From the NCBI GenBank assembly GCA_021234155.1, contig JAJEKV010000054.1, positions 1,242,001 through 1,306,000 of the forward strand: a DNA stretch of 64,000 bases. The letters are read 5' to 3'. A program made the translations under genes and the position numbers. Numbering within the stretch: position 1 is the stretch's first letter; each line of letters begins with the position of its first letter. Below the pieces are notes generated by a model. The model was not told the DNA's origin, searched no databases, and saw nothing but the letters and a program-made list of their open reading frames with translations. The stretch is from Isoetes taiwanensis (lineage: Eukaryota > Streptophyta > Lycopodiopsida > Isoetales > Isoetaceae). Shown here piece by piece: positions 46,299 through 57,483 of this stretch.

Positions 46299-46337
46299 TC
46301 GGCCACTTGTTGTGTCTTAGGACCCATCCTAGGAATG
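46299..46337 (+). repeat. Split direct repeat B2
   Basis: Right end of the element, ending CCTAGGAATG, after which host sequence ATATTATAG begins. Confidence 0.9.
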
Positions 46338-49300
46338 ATATTATAGCTTTTTAGCTTCGATCACATGATTTTTGAAAGGTGTAAGTGAAAGTCCATGTAG
46401 GTTCAATTGGTCATAAGTACCCCATAAATTCTCAATTTTTTGTGCTTCAACCTCACCCTTAAATTATGCAAGCTAACCTAATTAATTAATTTTGTCCTAT
46501 AGAGAATCATACAAGTAAACTATATGCGAAAGTTGAGATCAAAATTGATTAAGATGGCACCATTAATAATTTTTAAACTTTCAGTCATTTGGACCAATGA
46601 TGGTCTGCAATTGGACTGCAGATAGTGGTCTATCTTGGTTTTTTATAGTAAAAGTTTTTCATATTTTTCCTTGGTTCTTTTTGCATTGGTTTCTTGAAAT
46701 GAGATATTTTAAGGATATAATTTTGTAAAGTCACACCGTAGGGCACAAATCTAGAATAAACATGGAAAATATAATATAATTGATGTTATCTATTCTAGTA
46801 GAATCCTTAAGATAATGAACAACAAATATTTTTTGTGAACAAAGTGGTCCAAGAGCTATTCATGTCCCAAATCTCAACTTGAAATGGACTAACATAAGGA
46901 TATTATCAATTTTTAAATGAACTATATGGACCAGTAATGGGCAGGTACAGATATCGTTTTTGATTTTTTTTTACCATGTCTTTTGCTCTTTCCACGAGGT
47001 TGTTTTTGCATTGGTTTCACATCCTTATAAACTTTCATAATGTGATTTTTTGGAGGACAACCTAGACTCATATATAGCAATGCTATCCATTTGTATAATT
47101 TCCCTAAAATTGAAAATAGAAGTAAAAGTCAAAACATCAAATTCAAACTCAACAAACATTTTTTTAAGATGGAGGACCTCATGAACTAAATTTGAGCTCA
47201 AAACTGATCTCCTTCTGAAAGTTGTTGTTTTTATATCACATCTGCTTTCTGGGAACCAGTACTGGTTCTCAGAAGGCAGAGGACAGCTTTGACCCTGTCA
47301 TGTTTAAATTGCTCTATCTTCCTTTACAGACTTCGAATTGAGATGTGGTTTTTTGTGTCTTGCTCTATATCTCGTGTAGAAAAATAACATTATAACCAAA
47401 AAAATCAAAAAAATATTTTCATTAAGACAGTTTTAATTTGTGTAAACACGAAGCTTTTGGTACTTGACCCCCTTGAGTTTTCTAGAGGATAACTCACGAG
47501 AATGGAAGCTGATATATTTTTGTATATTTTTTATGTGAAGCATGACTGCCATATATGAACTCCTAGACAGGGTTTGGCTAGTTTTTGTGTTCTTGATTTT
47601 ATATGATTTTTTTTGTGAACCTTCAAAATGCCCTTTAATGGTCCACCATGGGACAGGTCTAGTGTTAACAAATGGAAAATAGGTTATGCATTAATAGACA
47701 CCTAAATTGACATTGGAGAGAGTATATATCTGTAAAAGGTTATTTGGCTTTTGGATGTCTGCACCTATGCGGCTGAACCAGTAGCAAAATGTGGCTTAGA
47801 GAATGTCAGCTATCATACAAAATATGTTAAGACAGCCCAAAATCTGAAACCAATCTTTTATTGTCACTCTACTTCTTCTCGTATGGAATAAAAAATTAAG
47901 GTGTTCGACTGCATCTTGTGGTATCTAATATAAGCCCCAAGTATTTGCAGTGTTAAAGATATAAAATAGAGATAAAATTAGGAGCAGAAAAAATAACAAT
48001 GCAGAGAGTCTATATGACAGAAAGCATCTATGGCTACATTTTGACGCTTTGATTACATTTGGAGATGCTTTTTACAAGCTTTTTTAGTTGGCGAAAAAAG
48101 TTTAATTCAAAAACACGCCATAAACTATTGTGAGTTTATAAAAATTACTTAGAAAAAGCTATAGCTAAAAATAAGAAGAAAAGTCCTAACATACATTTTA
48201 AAAAAGGAGCGATACAATAGAATCAGGACTGCTTGTTCGACTCCATATCTGGCTCAGCATCACTGATAAGAAGGCAAATCCGCATTAGGGTGAATGCCAG
48301 GGCATGTTTTCCTTTGTTGGAGTTGTTTGAATAGCCGTAGATAGACTATGCTTCTTAGGATGGTTCTCAGAAAGGCTGGACGGATTGCGCAGGGGCTTCC
48401 CTCATGGCAGTGGCTTTTCTGCATGTTCTAAATGGCATATTCTTCATGTTCTTCAGCAGCAGACTCTTGCAGATTCTTCATGTTCTTCAATGCCAACAGG
48501 AGCGACTATGGCGAATAACACAACTAAACGTTTTTTGCTGCTTCATCCTTATGTCTGGCACATAGCACAGAACAAAGGTCTCCTCTTATTTGTTTAGCAT
48601 AAAGCAGAGACTGGAGGACGAATCATCTTTGAAGCTTATTGCAATAGGGTATGGCTTTGAAAGATCAAAACGAAACAGATGATATGGGCTTTTGAGAAAA
48701 TGGAAAAGCGAAGAGCAAATGATTTTTGGAATGTCTCTCAATAGAGGAGATGGTGGAAAGGTAATGGTAGGAAATGATGGAGATGGCGATAGATATAATT
48801 TCTCTACAGATCATGGTCTATCTTTCTCCTTTCAGGGCTTTTATGTAGGCATGACTTTTGTTCTATATAAAATACAGATTCTTGTTTTACATTTCACTAT
48901 TTCTTGGGAATCCTGATACTTGAATAGATGCACAAGATGCTTGAATAGATATACAAAAGACAGTTTTTTATTATACAAAAACATAGCTCTTGAAGAAAAA
49001 ACACGATTGCAAATTAAACGGGAGTGTTGCATCACTCCCGTTTCAAAGATTCCCTTTAAAAAAACACCAAGTTTCTAAAATAAGCCTTTTTTGATAGTTG
49101 TTAAGAATTTCTAGAGGTTTGCATTTTTTTTCATGCCATTTTGGCCCATTATTAGACGAAAACTTTGTACTTATGAAACAGAAATCATAAAAATAGCGAA
49201 ATTTAGGCATAGACTTGAAGAGACTGAAAGCATTACAAAAAACAAGCACCAGAATAGAAAGGAAAAAAAAGTACTATGTTTTTAATAAATTGTTGTACAT

Positions 49301-49351
49301 CAATATTGAAGATTCATTGTAATAAATAATGATAATTTTAATATGCAGTAG
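46338..49351. other. No recognised gene
   Basis: AT-rich. Nothing supported except a perfect 11-bp hairpin (AAACGGGAGTG, loop TTGCAT, CACTCCCGTTT) at 49016-49043, about 310 bp beyond the stop of the methyltransferase gene. It could lie in that gene's 3' untranslated region. Confidence 0.4.
49016..49043 (-). repeat. 11-bp perfect hairpin downstream of the methyltransferase gene
   Basis: AAACGGGAGTG / CACTCCCGTTT with a 6-nt loop. The GC-rich stem stands out in AT-rich DNA. Role unknown. Confidence 0.5.
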
Positions 49352-50888
49352 TCAAAGATCTACATCATAGTCCTCCTCATTCTTTTTGCTGCTCTCTGCC
49401 ATCTCGTCCTTCTGTTCTATCTGCTCCTTTGCTGGAGACTTGAGTTTTGTATCCTCCTTGTCCTCTGGAATGGTAGCTAAAGCTACTTCTTTAAGCTCTG
49501 CAAAGGTTGCCTCATCGTCTAGTGAGCTGGAGAATGGAGGCTGTATCTCTGAGGATGTTAGTTTAGCATAATCAGATGAAGACTTGGCCCCTAGCTCTTG
49601 ATGTTCATCTGGTAAAGTAGGTAAGGCAGCCAGTCTCATCTTCACAAAATTAACAGCATCCTTATCAATATCCACGGCTACACAGTTGCGGCCCTTCTTA
49701 AGTGCACATGCGATAGTAGTACCAGAACCAGAGAAAGCATCAAGCACCCGGTCTCTCGGACGCGCGAGAACATGTCCGTGAGATGGTTGATGAGCTTTTG
49801 TGGTTTCGTAGTGATTCACAATCCCGCCTTTGTGCGCTTGGGTCCCGCAATTTCGTAACAATCTTTGGAAACTCAAGGACGCTTTGAGAAGTTTTGACAG
49901 CGGCAAAGGTGTTGAAGTGTTCCATGGTCCTCTTCCCATCAAAACTCCAATAAGCTACATGAAGGTACTCTACCTTGCTAAGCAACCTTGGTCCTCCACC
50001 ATGGTAGTTGATGTTCGCTTTGTACCTAGTAAAACATTTAAAGTGATGTTTACTTAAAAAACAAGAACACACTTCAAAAACCGAGCGGGAAATACTATTC
50101 TAATACACTACGTAATCAAAGAGAAAAGTAACTCGTATTTCGAAATAAGACTTTACCGCAAAGGTTTTCATATCCCGCTGAACCGAGAACCAAAGTGGTT
50201 TTGAAAGCTGATTCTACCAAGCCGAATCGCATGCTCGAATGGAAAGTAACTAAACGCCAATGTTTAGCCGTTGTGATCTGCTTGATTCCATCAATAAAAG
50301 CATTAAACTCTGAAAATTTGAAGGGCTGGTCGTCATATCTATTGTCTTTAAGCTTAAACCCGTAGGGAAGATCAGCAATAACCAAAGTGAAGTCCTGTGG
50401 CTTAACCGTTCCGACTAGGTTCGTGCAATCACCATGAATGATTGAATATAAATTGTTTTAATCAAACATGCTGAATCTCTCGTAATCGGATGGTTCTAAC
50501 TCAACGGTTCTTCTTTCAGCTAACGACCTCTCTTCCCGTGCTGTTCTAACCAAATGCATGAAGCCCTCGGGAAGGTCTTTGTTTTTCTTTTTGCTCTGAG
50601 AAAAAACATGACAACAACTGTAAGGTGATCGTGTGTGCAAAGGCGAGTAATGTTGAGAGTACTTATCCAGCCCTCGAAATTTGGTGCATATTGCACAATT
50701 CGCTCGTCAGAAGTGGCTACAGGGTAGAGTTCCTTGCACCTTTCCCATGTCTCTACGTTTAGCTGCTCCATTAAACATGTTTGACATGTTATGACGTTCT
50801 TTTGGCTGCAAGACGTTAAGGAAACAATGAGTAAAAAAGTAAGAAACAAGGCAAAGAAGAAGAAAAACAAATAAAAGTCAAGCTAAAA

Positions 50889-51162
50889 GTATTCTGGAAT
50901 ACAAACTGGTTAACTGGTGATGTTACCTCGAAACAAAATGCATTGTGTATTCCGGAATACACATTGCTTCTCTGAAGAAAGCAATGTGTATTCTGGAATA
51001 CACAATACTTTTTTAGAAGAGGACATGTGTATTCCGAATACACATGGTTTTTACATGGGCAATGTGTATTCCGGAAAACACATTGCTTGTCTCTAGAGAA
51101 GCATTGTGTATTCGAATACCACGATTGCCCAAGTGAAGAGAGGTATGTGTATTCTGGAATAC
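50889..51162. repeat. Palindrome array 1 (GTATTC-n-GAATAC), intronic
   Basis: Seven palindromes at 50889-50902, 50947-50960, 50988-51001, 51029-51041, 51065-51078 (one arm mutated), 51108-51119 and 51149-51162. Cores are GTATTCCGGAATAC, GTATTCTGGAATAC or shorter. Most are extended by TGTG/CACA. Centres are 58, 41, 40.5, 36.5, 42 and 42 bp apart. Spacers differ, so this is not a simple satellite. The array lies inside the largest inferred intron of the methyltransferase gene. Confidence 0.88.
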
Positions 51163-51497
51163 ACTATCTACCCCGATGTTTTTGGGACTCTAACGTCTAA
51201 AGAGTAAAGTTTGTGGCAGAGATCTTACTTGTGCAATTCCTTTGACATTTCTTCTAGGCTAAACTCCTTGTCAACAACTTTTTGGAGAAGCCTTTCCAAA
51301 ATCTCTGTGTCGAGAAGCCCCGCATTTCCCTCCGCATCGTAATGGTCATTTCTTTTTTTTTTTTAGGCACGTCCCGGTTTTTTCTTGGCTGTCTCCTTGC
51401 CCTTGCTCTTTAACTCCCCTCGCTCGAACATTGTGAATATCTGGTCCTGGAGTTCCCAAATCTGTTCAAGCAGATTTCACGTCAAATAGTTGGTTTG

Positions 51498-51511
51498 CTA
51501 TTCTGGAATAC
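51498..51511. repeat. Isolated palindrome copy in an intron
   Basis: CTATTCTGGAATAC in the inferred intron between 51465 and 51522; same core as the arrays. Confidence 0.6.
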
Positions 51512-52958
51512 ATTTTGTGCTTACCTTGCCATCTCTAAAAGCTAACTGGAACCAGGGTTGTCGGGGAATAAGAGATCCTTTTTATTGGCCTCGTCATATT
51601 TCGGCAAAGATTCAATGGCACACGCCTCCTTAAGCTCCAAGGAAAACGCTGGCTTCTTCAGGTCCTCACCGTACTTTTCCTTGAAAATTACGTACTCCCT
51701 GTGCATAAACCGGATCTTGTCGACAAAGCTCATCTTTAGTTTGTACTCGTTGTCAGCATTGTGGGTGTTGGCAACGATTTTTGCTTCTTCATCCAGAAGA
51801 CCACGATGAAGCAGTAGAGGGACGGAGAGAGGTACCTCTGGGTTCTTCTTTTCTTTGTAAAGTTGCCTTCTTGCCTTGAAGCTATGATTCCCTCCCAAGG
51901 CGTAGTGAGTGTAGGTGTCGGCATTTTCTCTGTCATACTCCCGGGGGTTGTGCACCGGTCCCCGTCAACAAGGACAACTATTGGGGCCACATGAGCATTT
52001 GGATTGCTCCTTATTCTCGTCTTCGGTTCCTCAAGTGATCGGCATAAATTTTGCGAACCTGGTGGCCTTTCACCAGCTTCATTTTTCTGGAGGAAGCTTC
52101 ATTGAAGTGATCTGGCAAATAAATGACACCTTGCACAAACTTGTGCGGTTAATCTCTTCCATTTTTTCGATGTTTTATCAACTTTTTTTTTTTAATAGCA
52201 ACACCAGGTGCTTTACCCTTTCCCTTCTTCTTCTTAGGTTCCTGGGGGACTTTTATGATTTCAAGCTGCTGTGCTTTCCGCTTCTTTGGTTCTTTAGCAG
52301 CTATGGTCTCTCTTGGCGTGCTAAGTTTCTTTGGCCGCGCAGGGGGTTCTTCCTCCTCTTCTTCCTCAAAACCTTTATCCGATGACCTCCCCAAGAACTA
52401 GCGTAACTAGGAGAAGGTGGTGATTGTGATCTTTCTCCATCTGATTGCTCGGACTCACTGACAGGAAAGTCCTCGCTTGTGCTGGAAAAAACCTGTTTAA
52501 TTAATGAACACAGGCTTCGTTTTAGCCGGTAGTGTGAAAAACATTTGTCCAGTGCCGGTGGTTGCACACTGACAATTTTAAAGAATGCAAGGTCCACAAC
52601 AATGAAGCCTTGGGAGGTCTTGAAGAATAGCCTCCCGCTTTGACCTCCTTGTCCCAAGCAACCTCGGAGACATCTTTTATTGTCCCAAGGTTAACAAACA
52701 TGGAGTCGGGCGTATTTTTGTTACCAAAGACTTTTACGCACGCACAAAAACGTCGGTGTCTTTGTATTTTCCATCCGCACCCCCAGTTACGAACCACCGC
52801 GTTTGAAAGTTTTCGTAAATAGCGTGTTCGTCCGTCGTGTCGGGCGTGCTTTTGTGGGTGTGGACGCTTAGGCTTATGAGATTTCTTTGATGCCCTCTTG
52901 CTTCCTTCTTCCCTGCCACTGAAACGTTTAAAACAACCATGTTAAGACAGAAATTCAA

Positions 52959-53837
52959 AAGAAATTTGTATTCCAGAATAACATTTGCTAATCTTATGCC
53001 CTAAAGGCCAGAAAAAGACAAGAAAACAAGCTAAAATGTTGTCAGTCTAAGTCAATTTCGTGTACCTAAATTAGACTTAACAGAGTAATTTTTAACATAA
53101 AATGTTGTGTCCTGCGCCTAAAAAGTGTGTGATTTTAGTAAAAAAAGCAAGCCGTTCTCAAAACTACAAGCAAAATGTATTCCGTATACACTTTGCCCAT
53201 CAGCGAAGAGCAAAGTATATTCGAATACACTTTGCTCATCGGCGGTCTGAAAGTGTATTCCTGGAATACACTTTGCCTATCGGGAGACGAGCAAAGTGTA
53301 TTCCGGAAGTTCCTAATACACTTTGCTCGTCTTCCCGATAGGCAAAGTGTATTCGGAATACACTTTGCACTTCGATGAGCAAAGTGTATTCCAGAATACA
53401 CTTTGCTCTTCGCCTGATGGGCAAAGTGTATTCTGGAATACACTTTGGCCTACAGAAGCAAATCAGAAAACAAAAGAAAGACGTACTATGTACTTTACAT
53501 GCTTACCTGTCCATTGTTTTCGCTATGTGAATCGGAATACAGCAAATATATATTAATCGGAAGGCGCTTGGGCTGGCGACTAAATCTCTGAAAGCGGAAT
53601 ACATGCTACTCAGGCGCTCGAATTTTCCTTTTTAAAGGTAGGCAACTGTCAGTTGTGTTTTTCTATGTGATGCGGAATACGTCTTGTCCAAACACTCTGG
53701 ATAAGTGTATTCTGGAATAGCATTCTTGCACACACACAGCAAATGCTGCACACAGAATACTATTCCAGAATAGCATTTGTATTCTCGAATAGCATTAGTC
53801 CAATCGACTTGTAAGTTAGTAACAAGCCCACAATTTT
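52959..53837. promoter_or_regulatory. Divergent intergenic region with palindrome sites
   Basis: The 880 bp between the methyltransferase gene (leftward) and the DUF7869-like gene (rightward) must hold both promoters. It contains array 2, a lone copy at 52968, and degenerate half-sites (CGGAATAC at 53534, 53595 and 53673; GTATTCTGGAATAGC at 53707; more to 53795). No unambiguous TATA box. Confidence 0.5.
53177..53441. repeat. Palindrome array 2 (GCAAAGTGTATTC-n-GAATACACTTTGC)
   Basis: Seven palindromes with centres near 53183, 53222, 53262, 53308, 53355, 53392 and 53434 (spacing 37-47 bp). Here arms extend to GCAAAGTGTATTC and its complement, about 28 bp in total. Copy 1 has one altered arm and copy 4 a longer centre. 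Spacers around 53270-53340 are themselves inverted (CTATCGGGAGACGAGC versus GCTCGTCTTCCCGATAG), so 53253-53362 folds as one large inverted repeat. Confidence 0.88.
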
Positions 53838-56800
53838 TTGCAGTTGTTTGAAATGGTTAACCGCTTCGTGAACAAACTTCCACCACCATTTGTTTGCCCA
53901 AGTACCTCTACTTCGGATGGAACACAAGACGGAGATGCTTCTTCAACACCTACCTCGACAAGGTCTTTGTTACTTCTAGAAGAAACTCCGAGTCCAGTAA
54001 CTAGTAGACTGCCACCACCTTTCCAACCCTCTCCAAGTCCAATAGGAAACCGGCTGCCACCACCTTTCCAACCCTCACCTGTTGCACGTAGCAATCTTCC
54101 ACCACCATTTGTTCCATCCCCCGACACTACAATGGCTCGACCTCAGCAAATTTTTCGGAACAGACTACCTCCGCCGTTTGTTGTTTCTCCATCTTCACTT
54201 ACACATGCCAGGAATACAGCTCGACGTTTTGAAGACTGCGAGATTCTCCATCGTTTCTCCCACCACGATTTCACTACAAATGAAGACGACCCTGCATCAT
54301 CTACTCCTCTTCACACAAACGTGGTGACACATGGGTTTGCAGAATTTCAGTCTGCTATAAGAGAGATGTTCGATCGAACTCCCCCGAAGACGCTACAACA
54401 ACTTTCGGCGGCACATCATATGCTTTGGCCCATCTCCTTCATTCAACACCGCACCTCCGCCTTTTTAAGGTACAGCTTCCACGTGGTTTGTTCTCCTCTA
54501 CAAGCACACCACTAAGGGCGAGGAGGTCACCCCCGTGAGTAGAACTCTCTTCAAAAGATGAAGACACCAACGGTGCAACGAGATTACATGTTCTCTTCTA
54601 GCCACCACCAAAAATTTAAGGTGGATTATGGTGTGAGAGCATGCTCCTCTGTAAGAAGAAGAAACCTTATGGACGAGCATAAAATGAGAAGACTTTTAAG
54701 AAGTAAATGCTGCTCATTGGGTTGCATCAACAAATTTAACATGTCTAAATTACGAGCAATTAGAGACAACTACAGTTCAATGACATTGGCTGACCAGAAT
54801 GCCTACTTGGCCTATCATGTAATGCCGCACCACAACACCTTCTTGCACTACATTAACCGGCCAAGAAGTTTGCCGAAATGCTTTATGGTTGTCCACCGCT
54901 TAGGGACTACCGTAATGTCTAGAATACACAAAAAAGATCGGACAAAAATCCAGCAATTGATGATCATTGTGGACCAAGAAGAGTTGTAACCATGCATGCC
55001 CTTGCTCGTGTCATGGATGGAGAAATATTTTAGAGAAACATGTGAGAAGTCGCCTAACAAAGAACATGTATCATTTAACCGATAACATCACCAAAAAGAT
55101 GTTTTAATGAGTACAAAGAGACTTGCACTCAACTTCAAAGACATCTCTTACTCACACTTCACCGATTGTGGAAAAGTGAATTCGGTTTAGTGAAAATTCG
55201 AGGAGACACACGTAATGTCCGCTTTGCTCAAGGTGTGCGTAATTAAAAAGTCAAAGAGAAACCGCAAAGACAGAAGTCGAAAGAAGTAAGCTCATGTTCT
55301 TCAAACTCTCACTTGTTTTAAAAAAATGCTTTGACCTTATTTCTTCTACGAGATATTGTGCAACGTAACCTTGCCGGACATCGTGAACAACAAGCGCCAG
55401 AGAGAAGAAAGCTTGCCAAACACGTAAAAAAAGCTCTTGAACGTCCGGCGCAATATATGTCTGTTGTGATTGATGGAATGGACCAAAAAACTACTCTACC
55501 ACATTTCTTGAACATTCCTAAAGATGTGCCGAGGAATGTTTTGTTAAGGTCCACCTTGTAGGAGCTATGGTCTTCAAAGGAAGTCTAAAGTGCAAAGTAT
55601 TTTTGACATATCCAAACTTGCATGGTGACCGAACCTCACAATTACAATTCTTAACCAGGTCCTCGTATGAAAGCAAGAGCAATTACCACCGTGCTTTTAC
55701 CCGCAACTTGACAATACTACAAGGGAGAACAAGAATCAAACACTCTTTGCATACTTGTGCTATGTTAGTGGAGCTAGGGATCTTTAGAAAAGTGAAGCTT
55801 GGGTTTTACTTGTAGGCCACACTCATGATCGATTGACCGATGTTCAAGAGATTTTACGTATGCCTTAGAAGGAAGAAGGCTTTCCCTTCCTACATTAGTT
55901 CAATTATTGAAGATTCTTACACTCCCACCCGTTGATCGATCTTCTTAAAGAGACCTGCTGATTTCGAGAGAGTTTGTTTTCTCTCAACGTTCGCATGAGA
56001 GAACAAGTCGTGAACAAGTTGAATGATCTCACCTTTCAACATCACATCAAGTTCTACTTGAAGGATGGCCGAGTTTCTTACTGGGGAAAAAGTATACCAC
56101 AACTAAGGACCGAGTCCACAAGAGGGATTACGCTTCCTTAAATATATTCCGCATTACTTCCTTCATAGAACGTCTTTGAACAACTTCCTCTCAAAAATCC
56201 TAAGGAGTCCAAGGTAAGAAAAGTACCCCGTCATCCTTAAAAGCCATTGAAAAATGGAATTTCCTCGTTTTAAGTACTTCTTAGAAGAAGATCGGATGTG
56301 GTGGAGTAATTTCTTTCTCGACGTAAAATTGTTGTGAAAAATATAGCTCTAAGACAGTTTTGCAAGAACCATTTCGATGGCCTAACACCTTCCATCAACC
56401 CCAAAGCACTAAGCAGGTCCAAGCGAAGGCTACATTAGCACCTCGCAGAGAAGAAGATGAGGATCGAAGTCATGTACCCGACCAAGACGCAGGAATGAAC
56501 CTCAAGGTAATATCACGTAAATTTGCAAGGGTATGCTAATTGCTCTTCCAACCGAGGAGGATGACAAAGGTCGATCTTTTACGATAGCAAAAGTGCTTGA
56601 CAATCGGCAAGGAGGAAGGCTTAGTCACTAAACTCAAGATTCATTGGCTTGCAACACGATCGAAAAATGCTTTTGAAGGTAGATATGAGTTAGAAATGAG
56701 AAGCCAAGGAAAAGGAAGAAAGTCCAAGAAGGTGGGTTGTAGGGATGAGCTGATCCTTAATGACGTGACTATATTGTGCTATGATTTTAAATTGAAATCG

Positions 56801-57000
56801 ACAATCGCCTACACGCGCGAGGACTATCAATTTGCTTAAAAAAAACTTGTAATTACGAAGAAGAGGATGAAGAAGGTGGTGGCAATGCTACACCATCTGT
56901 TGATAGTGATGAGGAAGATAACTCAAGCACTTCCTCCAGTGGATGAAAAAAAGTGAAGGTGATGAGGATGGTATAAATGAACATGATGACGCCTTGGATC
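53838..57000 (+). pseudogene. DUF7869-like mobile-element gene with LPPPF-repeat N-terminus, decayed
   Basis: The first frame (53838-54515) carries five LPPPF units (NKLPPPFVCPS, SRLPPPFQPSPS, NRLPPPFQPSP, SNLPPPFVPSP, NRLPPPFVVSP), a disordered Pro-rich lead. Then, with frame changes and stops: CCSLGCINKFNMSKLRAIRD (54710-54770), LWKSEFGLVKIRGDTRN (about 55170), LFLLRDIVQRNLAGH, YMSVVIDGMDQKTTLPHF (55455-55505), LVGAMVFKGSLKCKVFLTYP, and GHTHDRLTD at about 55818 after a stop. The C-terminal part has YELEMRSQGKGRKSKKV (56685-56735) and an acidic EEEDEEGGG tail near 56860. The order matches DUF7869 relatives. The D-N-x3-E-N-K block is deleted between the YPNL and GHTH regions. Divergently arranged with the methyltransferase gene; possibly the transposase-like partner in one element. 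Non-functional here. Confidence 0.55.
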
Positions 57001-57483
57001 CCTCCTTCATCACTCCTCACACTTTTGCACATAACGAGTCTTAGAAAAAAAACTCAGAATTTTGTTGTGAATATGAAGATTGTATCTTCAAATTTTGAGA
57101 ATACTACAGCCAGCTTCACTGGACTAACTTCAATTTTTTGTTAAATATTTTATCCTCTGAAATTAGGGTTTCTCACGTAAAATATACTTCAAGAACATTC
57201 TATTTGCTAAGAAAAATGACACTTTCAAACAGTCAATTCTTTCGTTGCACAAAAAAATTAGTCACTTTTGGGGGGGTCAAAATAGAATTTCATGCATCTT
57301 TTTTTTTTTTAACCTCGTTTTACCCCCTTTTTGTAAAAAAAAAGGGGAATCTTTAAGGAATATTCCTTTCGCTCTCGTTTCAATGATTTGCTCCCGTTTA
57401 ATACGCAACTTTGTTAAAAGCATAGGGAGCATGTAATATTGGAAATAGATTTAAAGAGCATGGTCGTAAAGCCCCCACCATAT
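57001..57483. other. 3' flank of the DUF7869-like gene
   Basis: Probably 3' untranslated and flanking sequence. It contains homopolymers (GGGGGGG at 57270, T at 57299, A at 57337) that mimic LTR polypurine signals, but no LTR was found. Confidence 0.35.

Larger units (their letters stand above)
39364..46337 (+). mobile_element. PAT/Ngaro-like tyrosine-recombinase (DIRS-order) retrotransposon
   Basis: The terminal layout is A1 - genes - B1A2 - B2: A1 (39364-39526) equals A2 (45593-45755), and B1 (45559-45597) equals B2 (46299-46337). These split direct repeats are specific to PAT- and Ngaro-type elements, which integrate through a tyrosine recombinase instead of a DDE integrase. No target duplication is seen, as expected. 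Between the repeats lie, in order, a gag-like region with a CCHC knuckle, reverse transcriptase with YVDD, RNase H with the DIRS-type C-terminal extension, and a complete tyrosine recombinase frame. Gag and RT are broken by several single-base frameshifts; the recombinase frame is open. Base composition is clearly higher in C and T on the plus strand than its surroundings, marking the element's extent. Confidence 0.93.
49352..52960 (-). pseudogene. ParB-like / beta-class DNA amino-methyltransferase gene, decayed
   Basis: Minus-strand coding segments, in order: an unrecognised N-terminus (52958-52450); acidic EEEEEEE and basic KKRK/KKKKGKGK nuclear-localisation-like runs (52150-52400); a ParB-like segment with PIVVLVDGDR, NPREYDREN and ALGGNHSFKARRQL (about 52030-51850); a helical Lys/Glu-rich part; and a methyltransferase domain with YSIIHGDCTNLV, motif IV ADLPYGF (about 50365), WRLVTFHSS, and motif I VLDAFSGSGTT with CVAVDID (49770-49670). 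An acidic tail follows to 49352. Motif IV before motif I is the beta order of N6-adenine/N4-cytosine enzymes. GT-AG introns fit at about 51465-51522, 50810-51227 and 50070-50130. At least six frameshifts and one in-frame TAA (50458) disable it. ParB plus methyltransferase fusions are known in phages and bacterial mobile elements; a plant version is unexpected. Confidence 0.7.

Noticed and set aside
50889-51162. CRISPR-like array
   Set aside because: Repeats are short palindromes of variable length with imperfect arms, there are no cas genes, and the genome is eukaryotic.
49352-52960. Bacterial contamination as source of the methyltransferase
   Set aside because: The coding segments are separated by GT-AG introns, carry nuclear-localisation-like basic runs and sit in continuous plant-type repeats.
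53135-53443. Repetitive proteins across the palindrome array
   Set aside because: Palindromic DNA yields similar peptides on both strands; these frames are by-products of the array.
57299-57345. LTR polypurine tract or terminator
   Set aside because: Only T, A and G homopolymers; no LTR pair or RNA gene nearby.
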